Of a DNA stretch of 33,793 bases, positions 9,858-20,577 are shown piece after piece (the first letter of the stretch is position 1; every line of letters begins with the position of its first letter). The position numbers were made by a program, and so were the translations under genes. Below the pieces are notes generated by a model that was not told where the DNA came from, searched no databases, and saw only the letters and a program-made list of their open reading frames with translations. Source of the stretch: Nemertoderma westbladi (lineage: Eukaryota > Xenacoelomorpha > Nemertodermatida > Nemertodermatidae); assembly GCA_032718475.1 (NCBI GenBank), contig JAUCBJ010006503.1:1-33793 (forward strand). The letters are read 5' to 3'.

Positions 9858-11621
9858 GTATTTATTGCAGATTGATATTCATAATTTAAAGGCCGAGCCA
9901 AAACACTTCGAGTATTAAGCCTACAGTTATGATAATTTTAAGTTTTTATGATACCCCTGTTGGGTGAATCTAATGGTTAGATTTTCTAACGCTTTGTGAA
10001 TCAAGATCCCAACAAGCTTGCTTCCGTGTCTTAGCCAAGGCCTACACTGTACTCAAAATAGTTATAAGTGACATTTAATCCAGTGTTCTTTGAGAAAAGT
10101 TTATTGTTTTTGTTGGAAAAGCCTATAGGGAGCGGGCCTTACCAACGCGACACCATCATTGCACACCAACATCATTTGGCATTAATGCTCAACTGTACAA
10201 CGATACGATATGTACGTGGCAACTTTTCGGGCAACTTGGTCAGCAACTAGCAACTTAATTTTGAGCAACTTAAGTTGTTCTTAGGTTAATAATCGTGACA
10301 ACTTGATCGGCAACCTCAGTTGCTCACCAACTTGCTCAAAAAATTATCACATGTAAGTCAATCTACCTTTCTTGTGCTATAAGACTATTCTTAAGCAATG
10401 TAGAATAGAAAAAAATATTTAGAAATTTACTGAGTGCTCAAAAGAAATACGTAAAATTTTAGTCAGATTATTAGAAGTTGATAATAATTGTTATAAAGTT
10501 TTATTAGTTAAATTATATACGATTTGGATATTTTGTCACGTGACATGCGGTATTTTAGAAGTGCAAAATTTATCGCGAGTATGTAATTGATGGGTTATCA
10601 ATCGTTATTTAGGCATGATAATTTGGAAAACATCGCACAAACAACAGAAAAGTAATTTTAAATTTAAATTTACTGTTTTAATTTAAGTTTCTGCTAAGAA
10701 AAATAGCGTTGAAATAAATACAGTAGGCCTACATTCTTTATTGATTAATTGGGCTAATCAGCGTCTAAACTGTAGATAGTAGACCACAAAGTTAGCGAAA
10801 TACGGATAGGGGCCTAGTATTTAAAAGTTGTTTATTGGTCGGAAATATAACAAATTTGCGCAAAGTTGATATTTTCTATACCCGATGGCATATTTTTGTG
10901 TTATTGTATGTATAAACTGAATTTCCTGTATTTACGATACGTTCTGTATGTTGGAAATGTTTAAGTATCGCGTCTCTTTTGGGTTTTTTTTAATTAACTA
11001 TTGTTTGTGGCGCTTTTTTTTTTTATTGTCAAGAATAATTATATCTTCCAGTCTACGAATCGGTAAATTTCAATGAATCGGTAAATTCGAATTCTGCTAA
11101 CCACAAAATGAATTATGTCTCCTTAGAAACCCCATTGATAGGGGTGGGGTCACATAGCAGCGGATTTAGCACTGCCGTTTTTGGGTCGTTAGTTTTATCT
11201 TTCAATCCTGGTTGTTACTGTTTTTGTACGTAAGAATTTATCTACAAATATAAAAACAAATAGATAACTTTTACACTGTGTAGTTCATTTCTTTTCTATA
11301 TTATAAAATAATTGGAATTGAGCTGTTCTTATGTTAAAAGCTGTTTTAATTTTCAAGAGCAAAATTAATGTAGAAATATTGCGGTTGATTCTACACAGTA
11401 GAAACCGCAAATATAATGTTAAATAAATAAATATATCCAATGTTTAAGATAATATATTTTATGTGGAATTCGTAAAGTGAGAATATATTCCACGTCGGTA
11501 AAATTCAGTTGCTATGGATACACATTGGAACTTTCAGATTCAGAATTCGAATTCCTTAACATTCGTAGTGCTAATAACATCATTCTAACAGTAACATACT
11601 ATAGTTTCCAAGTGACCACGT
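9858..11621. other. Intergenic, no gene seen
   Basis: AT-rich DNA downstream of the Hox gene. Small open frames (for example 10068-10250) show no domain or splice context. It contains a cluster of GCAACTT/AAGTTGC motifs at 10209-10350. Confidence 0.6.
10209..10350. repeat. Cluster of short GCAACTT motifs in both orientations
   Basis: At least eight copies of GCAACT(T) or its complement within about 140 bp, including TTGAGCAACTTAAGTTG, which is partly palindromic. Simple imperfect repeat of unknown origin; a decayed MITE is possible. Confidence 0.45.
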
Positions 11622-11719
11622 TAGTGTTTAAACGGGACTTTTCGGGATTTCCGGGATCGGGACCGGGATTATCACTCTCGGGTCCCGGTTTTTCGGGATC
11701 GAGATCCCGTTAAAACATA
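11622..11719. mobile_element. 98-bp hAT-like MITE
   Basis: Begins TAGTGTTTAAACGGGAC and ends ATCCCGTTAAAACATA, imperfect terminal inverted repeats around GGGATCGGGACCGGGATTAT-type text. Flanked by GACCACGT (11614-11621) and GACCACAT (11720-11727), an 8-bp target-site duplication with one mismatch. An 8-bp duplication is the hAT hallmark. It is a minimal relative of the element at 17924-18350 and encodes nothing. Confidence 0.85.
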
Positions 11720-11727
11720 GACCACAT

Positions 11728-13028
11728 GTTACTGTACCGGTAGTGAATATGGTTACCGGTGCCAATTATGTAGGGTATGTATATATATATATATACACCT
11801 GTTTGTTGTACTGTGTATATGTTTATTACCGGTACTGTGTATATGTAATATGTATATAAAATATATACCGTCAATGATGAACTGATTTATATATATATTA
11901 CTTTGCTTAAAATAAAATTAGCGACTGTTATTCAGAGGTCAATGTTCATTATACGTACTAAGCCATGTGCCGAAGAAAGATGAATCATGAATGGTACAGT
12001 GAACGCCACGCACACAACGGCGAACGGCCACATTAACTTTATTCTGATATAATTAAATTTATTTTCCTTTTTTCTATCAGCTGTTTCAACAATATCTTTA
12101 CTGGGGCTTATTCTTCAGGGGGCAAAATATGTACGCATATTTCCAATTTGGGGTGTCGTTTCGTTTCAGTCTAGGGAAGTATTTCTTATTACATTAGAAG
12201 GAAAAACAAGTAGGGTAAAGTGCTATTCTTAATTAAGTAGCAACATTAACGGTAGTGCATATCCAAGAAGTAATTATAAGGTGAGGTAGAGACTAGGGTT
12301 TTCCTTTGACTTTACATAATTCTGATAGCATAAGATAGAGTGCTACAGCATTATCAGGGAATGCTAAAAAAGTGGCTATGGTTTCATAATATCACCAGAA
12401 AAAGGAAAGGAAATTGAATTATTTCCGAAAAAGTAAGGGGCTGCATATCAGCAGCTAATGTTAGTGGGTCAGGTCTTTGAATGAATTATTTGAAGTCTTG
12501 TATTGATGCGGTGTTTACTGTTTATGTGCCACTTCAGTACATTTTGTTGCATAGCAGAGTAAGTTGTCGTTGACGATAGGTAACTACAGTGTGTAACTAA
12601 TTGGGCGTCATGACAAAACTAATTTTACATCAGGCATTCAGCCATTATAGATGGCATACACTACTGTAGTAAACTAGTATTGAGTTGTATTATACAGCAA
12701 GAAACAGAACGAGGTGGGCACATGTGTTACATATATGCAACTCTTCTAGTGAAAGGCCTTATATGCATCGTAATCTATGCACAGATTGCGAAATAATTCT
12801 TATATATTAGACGGCAAGGAGTAACACGTGCGATTAATTTATGGCGTCATATTATTGTATAGTTTGAAATGCAACACAAACAAACAGTAGAGCTATGCGT
12901 ATGCAACCCCCAACCCAACAATTTCCGCACAAGTTATTGATATGAAGAGTGAATATAGATGATTTGATTGGATTTGTCTTAACTGTAGTAATAAGTAAGT
13001 CGCTTCAATAGGGTTGGTGCACGAAAAA
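11728..13028. other. Intergenic, no gene seen
   Basis: AT-rich, non-coding. Includes a short TA microsatellite (11780-11795). I saw no coding, RNA or transposon signature that I can support. Confidence 0.6.
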
Positions 13029-13584
13029 ATTGGACGGTGTTATGCAAAAGGGTGTTAAGCCACAAAAGTTCAATTTGAGATAATCGATGTCAAAGTTTTT
13101 AACATCCAATGTGATCGTTGTTGTACTCTATTATCCAGATACTGTTGTGTTTTTATAAGAAAACATTAATGGAAATTAAAGTATTTTTCAAGTTAGTGTG
13201 CTAGAATATAGCATTTTCTCCGAAATATTGATCAAAATGTGGCTTAACGCTTTTGGAAAACTTCATATTTGTCAAAACGTTAAATTGTCAAAAGGTGTCA
13301 CACTGTAGGCCTACTTGCAAAAAGATGTCAAAAGATGACAAGCCACAAAATTATTATGTGGATTAAATCTTTTTATTATATTATTTGTGGTTTAACACTC
13401 TTTGACTAATCACAAATCAGGACTGTGGCTTAACTTTCTTGTATCTTTAAGGCATTTTTCTTCGTATTATTGGGCTATAGGATCTCATAAATTAGGTAGA
13501 TTACACTTTCCTCTATCGAATGATACCAAAAACTCAATTTCGACAAAATGCGGGATAACACCCTTTTGCATAACACCGTCCAAT
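13029..13584. mobile_element. 556-bp non-autonomous DNA transposon with 29-bp TIRs
   Basis: Bases 13029-13057 (ATTGGACGGTGTTATGCAAA and on) are the exact reverse complement of 13556-13584. The interior is AT-rich and carries repeated AAGCCACAAAA, GTGGCTTAAC and CAAAAGATG-type motifs near both ends, so subterminal repeats are likely. No transposase is present. I could not identify a clear target-site duplication, so the superfamily is open. A 67-codon frame inside (13402-13605) crosses the right TIR and is not a gene. Confidence 0.75.
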
Positions 13585-14573
13585 TGTTGGGCTAGAAACA
13601 AATGAATAAGGGGTAAGTAAGTGCCCTAAATCGAGTGACGGGGTGTGTTTTTTGTAAAAACACGAGATGGCGGTTTTAAGTAAGAGCGGGAAGCCAATTA
13701 TCCAAATCGACTGTGATTGGCTGCTACATATTTGACGTCATTACGCAGTGCTCTGATAATTTGTTATCTTGGTTTCTATGGAGAGAGATTTTCGATCGAT
13801 TCAAATACATATTAAATCTCAATCATTAAACACGTGGCTTATATTAATTGAAAGCGGAAAGTCTTGCGCGTCTTTTGACACTATAATTATTTAAATTCAT
13901 AAAGGGGAAGATTGATAAAATGCTAGTTACAATTCCAAACACGGCCGATTGCTGACCGGTATGTAAGCACTCAGCCTATATTAGCAGTATTTGAGTATTG
14001 CAGATATACTTCATTAAGTAGGGTCAGCGAGCGAGGTCAATAATAGGCTTATCAGAGGTCTCCAGGGAAAAATCTATTTCCTAATTATTTTTATCTAATA
14101 TTTAATTCAACTGTACATGTGACTTATATTAGTTAGATGTCGTATCCCATTTTTCTACTTTGTAGAGGTGTAGTTAATTCAATATATTATTAATTTATCA
14201 GTATTATTTGTATCGATTCCTTGATAAACCAATTATCACAATAGTCAAATTAACGTGTAAATGACACTGTCAGAATATAAATAAAAACTATCTTTAAAAG
14301 CGTTAATTATATTGTACGTGAATGGCCCAAAAGGGATATAAAACTATATATTTTCATGAAGTACTTAATTATCATTATATTCCAAGAAATTGACTTATTG
14401 CGGATGCCTTTGTCACTGTTAACAAACATCTGTTACATCACTGTTACAATCATATCGCCGAGTTGTTTTAGAGAGAACTCCGCACAAACACACTCTTCTA
14501 CATCTACATGTCCTGATGACTCTATTTAAATTAACTTATTAGGCTAGACAGGTCGATACTCCAATAACCACAT
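13585..14573. other. Intergenic, with a promoter-like patch near its left end
   Basis: Non-coding AT-rich DNA. See 13667-13740 for clustered promoter-type motifs; no gene model follows from them. Confidence 0.5.
13667..13740 (+). promoter_or_regulatory. Promoter-like motif cluster (ATGGCGG, CCAAT pair, CRE)
   Basis: Within about 75 bp: ATGGCGG (13667, YY1-like), CCAAT (about 13694), ATTGG (about 13716, inverted CCAAT) and a perfect palindromic CRE TGACGTCA (13733-13740). These motifs together are typical of CpG-type animal promoters. No downstream open exon could be identified, so this may be coincidence. Confidence 0.25.
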
Positions 14574-14895
14574 GTGGGGCGAGCCACGAAGTGAGCGAAG
14601 CCTTAGCATATGGGTGCCATTGGCGAGTTGTCTGTCGTCGTCGTCTGTCGTCGTCGTAAATTTTGATCGCTAATAACTCGGTTAATCCTTGATGAAATTA
14701 AACGAAACTTGGTATGTACGTAGTCCGTCACAAGTTTAGAAAGAATCTTAAGTTTGGTCAAAAACGATCTAACGCAACGATGCACAAGAGGAGGACGAGT
14801 ATTGTGTTGAAGACTTCTGACTAACGGCAGTCAACTCGTTAATGGTGCCCATATGCTAAAGACTTTGCTCACTTCGTGCTGCGCGAAGGCCCCAC
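14574..14895. mobile_element. 322-bp TIR element (MITE), family 1
   Basis: Left end GTGGGGCGAGCCACGAAGTG and right end (reverse complement) GTGGGGCCTTCGCGCAGCAC align over about 56-63 bp through GAAGTGAGC, TTAGCATATGGG, ACCATT and CGAGTTG. The interior contains GATCGCTAATAACTCGGTTA and a TCGTCGTC microsatellite. A 570-bp relative lies at 25344-25913 in the opposite orientation. No transposase; no certain target-site duplication. Confidence 0.8.
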
Positions 14896-15610
14896 GAATG
14901 TGTATATACTGTAATGGGACGGACAGATCAGTAGGTCTATGGTCCCCATATCTGGAACTGGAACAAACAGGACCGAAAACTTGGCGAACTGGACCGCCGA
15001 ATGAAAGATAGTTTAAAAACAACAACTATAATACAGTTAAATTTTGTTGTATTTAATTTGTCGCCAAATTAAGATCACGTTCTGCTTTTATCAGTAGGCC
15101 ACTGCGACTCCACTGGTAGCAGGGTGTATTAGATGACATTATTTTAGGGAGTTGTTGTGTACAATGATTTGTGGCCTATGATATTACTACACCTCAGCAC
15201 CTACAGTACAGCCATGTTAACGTAACACGGTGTGTATTAGATAACGATATGACTGCGTTTGAACAAAACTATCAATGGAGGCCCCCCGGGCAGGCATGTA
15301 CCGGTACCTTTATTAAGTTACATTCAGTATGTTAACCCTATTAGAACTGTGGTATTTAAACCATATGCAGCACTGGGAGGGGGGGATGGGGGATTCGGCC
15401 CCCACACTATATTTTTGTAATCGTCGAATTCAAACGAAATTTGGACTGTACGTGAAAAAATTATCGATGAACACTTCCTAACCTTAAAAAATGAAAATTT
15501 CATAAGCTGGGTATAATAATTTTCATGAAATATAGAAGTAGTCGCAGGACTAAATTTAAAATTTTTGTTATTTTAAAAATTAATAGTGTGGCTTTGTTGC
15601 CTAGCTCTAG
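14896..15610. other. Intergenic, no gene seen
   Basis: Non-coding. Short open frames on both strands have no recognisable domain. Confidence 0.6.
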
Positions 15611-15639
15611 TATGCTTTTCAAGACGGTGAATCGAATGC

Positions 15640-16560
15640 GATTATATTCCATTCCCAGAAATTTAGTTTTCGTGCTTCCACTGTAAAAAGTAGGCGTGGC
15701 ACTTCAAATTTTGACAAATATTAAATTCGGAAAATACAACCATGTTGTGATTTTAGTGCATTTTATCAATCGGTTTTCTGGGTTGCTAATTCGACTGACA
15801 TTACTCTAAAAACATGTCTACCTAGCGGCAGTTCATTTTTGGTGCAACAAAACTAGGGCGTGGCACCTCAAATATTAACAGTAGAAATATTCAAGTTTCT
15901 GAAAATACGTCCAAATATTTTATATATAGATATAGGTTTTCTGGGTCGCTGAATCGAATGAGATTACTCTGAAACCCAGAATACATAGAGGTACCTCATT
16001 TTTAGAGCACTAAAATTAGGGCGTGGCACCACAAATTTCGAAAATTAAGAAAATATGCCCAAGTTTTTATTATAAAATGACAAACAATTAGTTCATTAGG
16101 TTTCTATATTAGGCCTACTTTCAATCGATTCATCTTACCGGAAAACATATAAAAATACATTGAAAGGTTAAAAACCGTGAAAAAACAACTACAAAATACA
16201 AATAAAATCTTCGGTATTTTTTCCAAATCTCATAAATTTCACAATTTCAAGTGTGCCACCATGACCTACTATAACAGGTATACTGTTATACTGTTACTGT
16301 TACAGTAATATTACATAATATTACATATACTGTTATAGTAGGTCATGGTGCCACGCCCAAATTTTTGTGCACAAAAAATGAAGTACCAAAGCCATGTGTT
16401 CTGGTTTCTAGAGTATTCTCATTCGAATCAGCGACCCAGAAAACCTATAAAAATGCGTTGAAATCAAAACTTAGGCGTTTTTTCAGAATCTTGAATATTT
16501 CAAAACTTGAAGTGCCAGGCATGAATTTTAGTGCACAAAAAATGACGCACCAACTACGCT
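15640..16560. repeat. Inverted array of a ~164-bp repeat
   Basis: Three units run forward, marked by GCGTGGCAC at 15694, 15858 and 16021 (spacing 164 and 163 bp). After a central hairpin, at least two units run in reverse (GGTGCCACGCCC at about 16347 and CAGCGACCCAGAAAACC near 16432). Shared text includes GGTTTTCTGGGTCGCTGAAT, GAATGAGATTACTCT and AAAATTAGGGCGTGGCACC. The whole is a palindrome of tandem repeats about 0.9 kb long, possibly the ends of an unclassified transposon. The open frames at 16365-16607 are read-through of this repeat. Confidence 0.75.
16258..16349. repeat. Central hairpin of the inverted array
   Basis: ACCATGACCTACTATAACAG (16258-16277) is exactly complementary to 16330-16349. 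The 52-nt spacer is rich in ACTGTTA and TAATATTACAT motifs that can pair further. Confidence 0.85.
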
Positions 16561-17923
16561 TATATACTTGTATTGGGCAGTGGAGTACTCCATACCAATC
16601 ACAATAAATAATAAACCCCAAAACATCACTAAGGAGAAACACATCAATGACCTTAAAAAAAATTTAATATTGGAAAAAAATTTATGCTGGGGACCAAATT
16701 TTGAGCTGCCACATCGTACAGTAAAGTAAAAATCCAACTGCGACGCTGCTTTTTGCAAAAGATGCGCCTTTAAATTTGGCTAATTCTAAAAAAAAGGGGA
16801 CATACATAATGTTGTTGTACAGTTTTACAGCAATTTTATACTAGGGGTGGGGGGGGGGGGGGGGGGGGATTAGATAGGGATAGATAGGATAGGGTTAAAG
16901 ATTAGGTGGTCAACCCTAATTTTTGATACTTCAACCAGATAACCAGTTAAATACAGATAAAATGGTACAGGGGCTCCTTTTTAATTATAGGCGGGGTTAT
17001 ACTTTGGGAAGAAAGTAATCTTAAATTAGAGACATTAACTGCAAATATATTTCAAATGTATATAAAACCAAGTTAAATTCATTATTTTCTATCCATTTCG
17101 GCTCAGTTCGGTCCAGATTCGTACAGTACTATCTGAATGGAACGGACAGACACTGACAGAGAAACACATCCAATCCTCTCAGGACCTATAATAAATTTAT
17201 AAATAGTTACAGTATTTTATTTTAATGAAAATGTTATGAGAAGTGAGTACAAGTGACCCTTTACATCCAAATGTCCGCTGAACTACAATTTGATTGTGCG
17301 CTAACTAGGGGAGCTATTCGGGCGAAATGAGTAAAGAATTGCTGTTATTATTAAGGAACGAACGCAATTTTATTGAGAATTCCCCAAATGTTGGCCTTTT
17401 GATCTAGGAACACTTTATAAATAAAATTGCATCACTCTTCTGTAGTGCTTGTTGTACCTTCCGCGTCAAAGTAGTATCGAAAATTTGGTGACCAAATTTT
17501 ATAAATTTTAAGTACTAATTTGTACCAACTGTATACATCTGTATTTCGTAGCTGTATTTGGGTATTCTGTCAACACGAATGAAATGGAAAAACTTTCAAA
17601 ACTTAGAAATGTGGACAAGTGGCATTTTTGGTTCACAATATGGTCAAAATCTAAATTATGATTTGGTTTACATTTAATTAAATGGATTAAATAAAACTAA
17701 TTACCTAATAAAATAATTCATTATTTCAGCCATTAACCTGGGCACTTGAGGATAATATATAGGCCTACTGTTCTTGAAAGGCATAACGATAGTGACTCAC
17801 TTATTTAAAAAAAGATTTAAGACCGACAGGGCCACATACGAAAAGATCGTAACACCAGATTAATACACATTATGAAATGTGTAGCTGTAGGATAAAATAA
17901 GGGATAATAATTTGAGTACACAG
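16561..17923. other. Intergenic, no gene seen
   Basis: AT-rich, non-coding, with a 20-nt poly-G tract at 16849-16868 followed by short GATAGG repeats. No supported gene. Confidence 0.6.
16849..16868 (+). repeat. Poly-G homopolymer, 20 nt
   Basis: Run of 20 G preceded by GGGGT; the length should be treated as approximate. Confidence 0.85.
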
Positions 17924-18350
17924 TAGTGTCTAAACGGGATCACTCTTTTCTGGATTCCCGGGATCGGGACCGGGATTATCAATCTCGACTCGGGATCCCG
18001 TTTTTCGGGATCGGAATTGGAATTTTGGATTAAATTCCTCAAAGTTATTAGTATATGTGGCGGGTTTTGGGTAACACTCACTTTATCTTACACTTCTGCA
18101 ATATTAATATTTACTATTAGTTAATTAGTTAATAATATAATTATAAAGTTATATTAAAATTATTTTACAACTGTTTACTGGATGGTTTACTGACATAAAC
18201 ATTAATGATCAAGAAATTCCCGTTCTGCTGGAACTATTTATCAGATATTCAACAAATTTACTTACTTCGGGATCCTGGTGTAAAAAATTCGGGATCGGTA
18301 TTTTCGCCGGGATCCCGGTTTTTCGGGATCGGGATCCCGTTTAAATACTA
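17924..18350. mobile_element. 427-bp hAT-like MITE with perfect 8-bp TSD
   Basis: Starts TAGTGTCTAAACGGGATC and ends GATCCCGTTTAAATACTA, terminal inverted repeats with further GGGATC and CCCGGGATC repeats inside both ends. Flanked on each side by GTACACAG (17916-17923 and 18351-18358), a perfect 8-bp target-site duplication. This is the classic hAT signature; the interior has no transposase. Same family as 11622-11719. Confidence 0.93.
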
Positions 18351-18358
18351 GTACACAG

Positions 18359-18771
18359 ATGGAAGTGATGCAATTAGTTCCGCTAATAGCTGTTCCATAA
18401 TATTCATAGATAGCAATACTCATAAAGATGATACTGGTGGGCTGAACTCATTGGTAAAATCTGTCTCACGAGATATTCTCACTTTCTCGGTCACTCGCTT
18501 TTGCTTCTTCTAGCTGGGAGTTCACCGGTTGATCCCGTTCGGCGGAGCCACTTACAATTAGGTAACTTAAGAAGGGGATGTACAGTATAGGGAGTGTTCA
18601 AACTTGGGAGTCCCTCATCTTACAGGTAACTGCCAAGAGACAGGAGCCTTTTGATTAATACATAACTTTATTTATATAAGGAGTTGTATAATATTTTAAT
18701 TTCCGACTACCTGTACAGTATAAATAAAATATATAAAGCTAATAACTGTTGTATATAACCGCACTACCAAT
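18359..18771. other. 3' flank of the minus-strand gene
   Basis: Non-coding. Contains the likely polyadenylation signal of the - strand gene (TTTATT at 18667-18672). Confidence 0.5.
18667..18672 (-). terminator. Polyadenylation signal of the 601-aa gene
   Basis: AATAAA on the - strand, about 100 nt after the stop codon at 18772-18774. Chance matches are common in AT-rich DNA. Confidence 0.4.
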
Positions 18772-20577
18772 TCAATTAAAACCTTTCCATAAGAAAGAGT
18801 TTACTAAACCATATCGCTTTGCCTCGCCTTTCCCAATAGTTCGACAGCTCTCAACCACAGGTCTATCTCGATCAGACAGCCGGTTAGCTATTCTACTTAC
18901 CTCTTCATAGGTAACCCGTCTAGCCGGAGCATCTCTCTGACGCCTCTGTCGAACCATCGGTTTCGCTCTACACAGCCGATTAACAACCTGTTTAATCTCG
19001 TAGTTTGTGAGGAACTGGTGCCCGTAATGACCCCGTATACTTCCGTTAGTGTAGTGATAATTCCGTGTGTCTGTGTAGCAGGTTGCGGGACGGGACAGAC
19101 GGTTAACTATACCTTCCACCTCAGCGGGAGACAGACTCTGCGGTCCGACGGTGTGCGGACGCTGCTCCCTGCTGCGATCCGTCGGACTTCCAGAATCTTC
19201 GCTACGTAAACCCGTCGGCGAGTTCAATCTCTCGACTATGTTATCGACACTTTCCTCTTGCCTTCTCCGATTCAATCTCAGCAGCGGTCGATCGTTGTGT
19301 TTACCTGTGGCTAAGCGACTGGCGGTATGGTCCCTGGTGCAACCGTATTTTGCGGATTGTAACCTTCTGTCCATCCGACCTACCTCGTATTCCGTCATCG
19401 GGTTTACCGGTGGGTCTGGTGGGTTCTCCCAGTGCTGCGTATGACAAGTCTTTGGTCGCATCGGTGGAGGGCCGTACCTGTAGGTTATCTTCATATCAAT
19501 TAATTTATCTTTCGGTTTTCTTTTCACTTTTTCTTTCCCTTGAACATTCTGTCCTTTGTCTTTATCTTCTTCTGAATGTCTATCTACAATAACCTCCTCT
19601 CCATCTGCCTTACTTTCTTCATCTCCTCCCACTATATCTTCTCTGCCCTCTTCATCCTCCTCTACTATAGCATCGCTCTCAACTACTCCCGATGACTTCG
19701 TTGACCCTGGACGAGTGTCAGTTGTTTGACTCCGTTGAGATTTCCGAGATGAAGAGATTCGACTCTCCCTTTTCTCTTGAGTTTCTCGAGTTGAATCCGT
19801 CTTTGATGAAGCCGATTCACGTGGAATTATTATCGAATCTTGCTGAGACTTCGCAGACGAAGTTCTTTTATCTTCTGTGGGATTAATAATCTCCTCGATA
19901 TCAGTCGATGCCAAACTACTGTGGTCCCCATCGTCACTATCTGCAGAATTATCGTCGAACCTCGATTTATCAACCGAAGAAGCATTTTTATTCGCAGAAC
20001 TTGATGATTGTCGGGATTTAGCTGATGTCGGTTTAGAGGTTAGGGACGAGTGGGCCGATTGCGACCTTGAAGTCAATGTTTGAGACGATCTCTGCCGTGG
20101 CTGCCGGGATATCGCTGAGGACGGGTGTGAGTCTTTCTGTCGGGACTGCGCTGAACTTTGTCGAGTTTGTCTCGACACACTCGAAGGGGTTTGTCGTTCT
20201 GGAACTGTGGCACTTTGACGAGATTGCGACGAATTCGCTGAGATCTTCCGGCCCTGATCCGAGGTGTTGCTCGCCTGTTTGGACTGCGCCGATATTTTAC
20301 GTGAACGAATCGGTTGTTGTTCGTGTTTACTTTCAGTTTCGGTTTCTTCATTAACATCTGCATCCGGCTTTGTCTTAGATTCATCTTCAATAACGTTCTC
20401 AGAATGTATTTCTTTATCAACATGTTCTGTAACCGTCTCACCTTCCACTGTTTCCCCAATATTTGTCTCTCTATTTCCTTCGCCGGAATTAATTACTGTC
20501 TCAACGTCTTCATCTGGTGGAACATCTTTTTCTAATATTTCTTTGAAAAGCGAACCTCGTTTTTGAGTTGTTGTCAT
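18772..20577 (-). CDS. Orphan 601-aa protein with disordered N-half and five C-terminal short repeats
   Basis: I do not recognise this protein. It is one uninterrupted frame of 601 codons, far longer than chance in AT-rich DNA and more GC-rich than its flanks. Residues 1-90 are acidic. Residues 90-290 are disordered, dominated by Ser, Arg, Gln and Lys with repeated SRQ, SAQSRQ and KISA-type patterns. Residues 300-345 are strongly acidic, and 346-360 are basic. A conserved-looking region starts at about 362 (MKITYRYGPPPMRPK). The C-terminal part holds five related short helical segments with the pattern E-[VI]-x-x-[IVM]-x-x-R-L: EYEVGRMDRRL (about 396), SVDNIVERL (443), EVEGIVNRL (486), EIKQVVNRL (527) and EVSRIANRL (559), often followed by a Pro. 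No signal peptide or membrane segment. Start: first ATG of the frame, just after stop-rich DNA. It could be a full single-exon gene or the main exon of a larger one. Short arrayed motifs with RxP text recall ciliary microtubule proteins, and X-box-like sites lie upstream, but this is inference only. Confidence 0.8.
   Translation of the reverse strand: MTTTQKRGSLFKEILEKDVPPDEDVETVINSGEGNRETNIGETVEGETVTEHVDKEIHSENVIEDESKTKPDADVNEETETESKHEQQPIRSRKISAQSKQASNTSDQGRKISANSSQSRQSATVPERQTPSSVSRQTRQSSAQSRQKDSHPSSAISRQPRQRSSQTLTSRSQSAHSSLTSKPTSAKSRQSSSSANKNASSVDKSRFDDNSADSDDGDHSSLASTDIEEIINPTEDKRTSSAKSQQDSIIIPRESASSKTDSTRETQEKRESRISSSRKSQRSQTTDTRPGSTKSSGVVESDAIVEEDEEGREDIVGGDEESKADGEEVIVDRHSEEDKDKGQNVQGKEKVKRKPKDKLIDMKITYRYGPPPMRPKTCHTQHWENPPDPPVNPMTEYEVGRMDRRLQSAKYGCTRDHTASRLATGKHNDRPLLRLNRRRQEESVDNIVERLNSPTGLRSEDSGSPTDRSREQRPHTVGPQSLSPAEVEGIVNRLSRPATCYTDTRNYHYTNGSIRGHYGHQFLTNYEIKQVVNRLCRAKPMVRQRRQRDAPARRVTYEEVSRIANRLSDRDRPVVESCRTIGKGEAKRYGLVNSFLWKGFN

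Noticed and set aside
9554-14573. Hox-cluster microRNA (miR-10 or miR-196 type)
   Set aside because: I looked by eye for the mature miR-10-like text and a flanking hairpin downstream of the Hox gene and saw none; a covariance search was not possible.
19018-20566. Several + strand and alternative-frame ORFs opposite the 601-aa gene
   Set aside because: Shadows of the long - strand frame, with no domain of their own.
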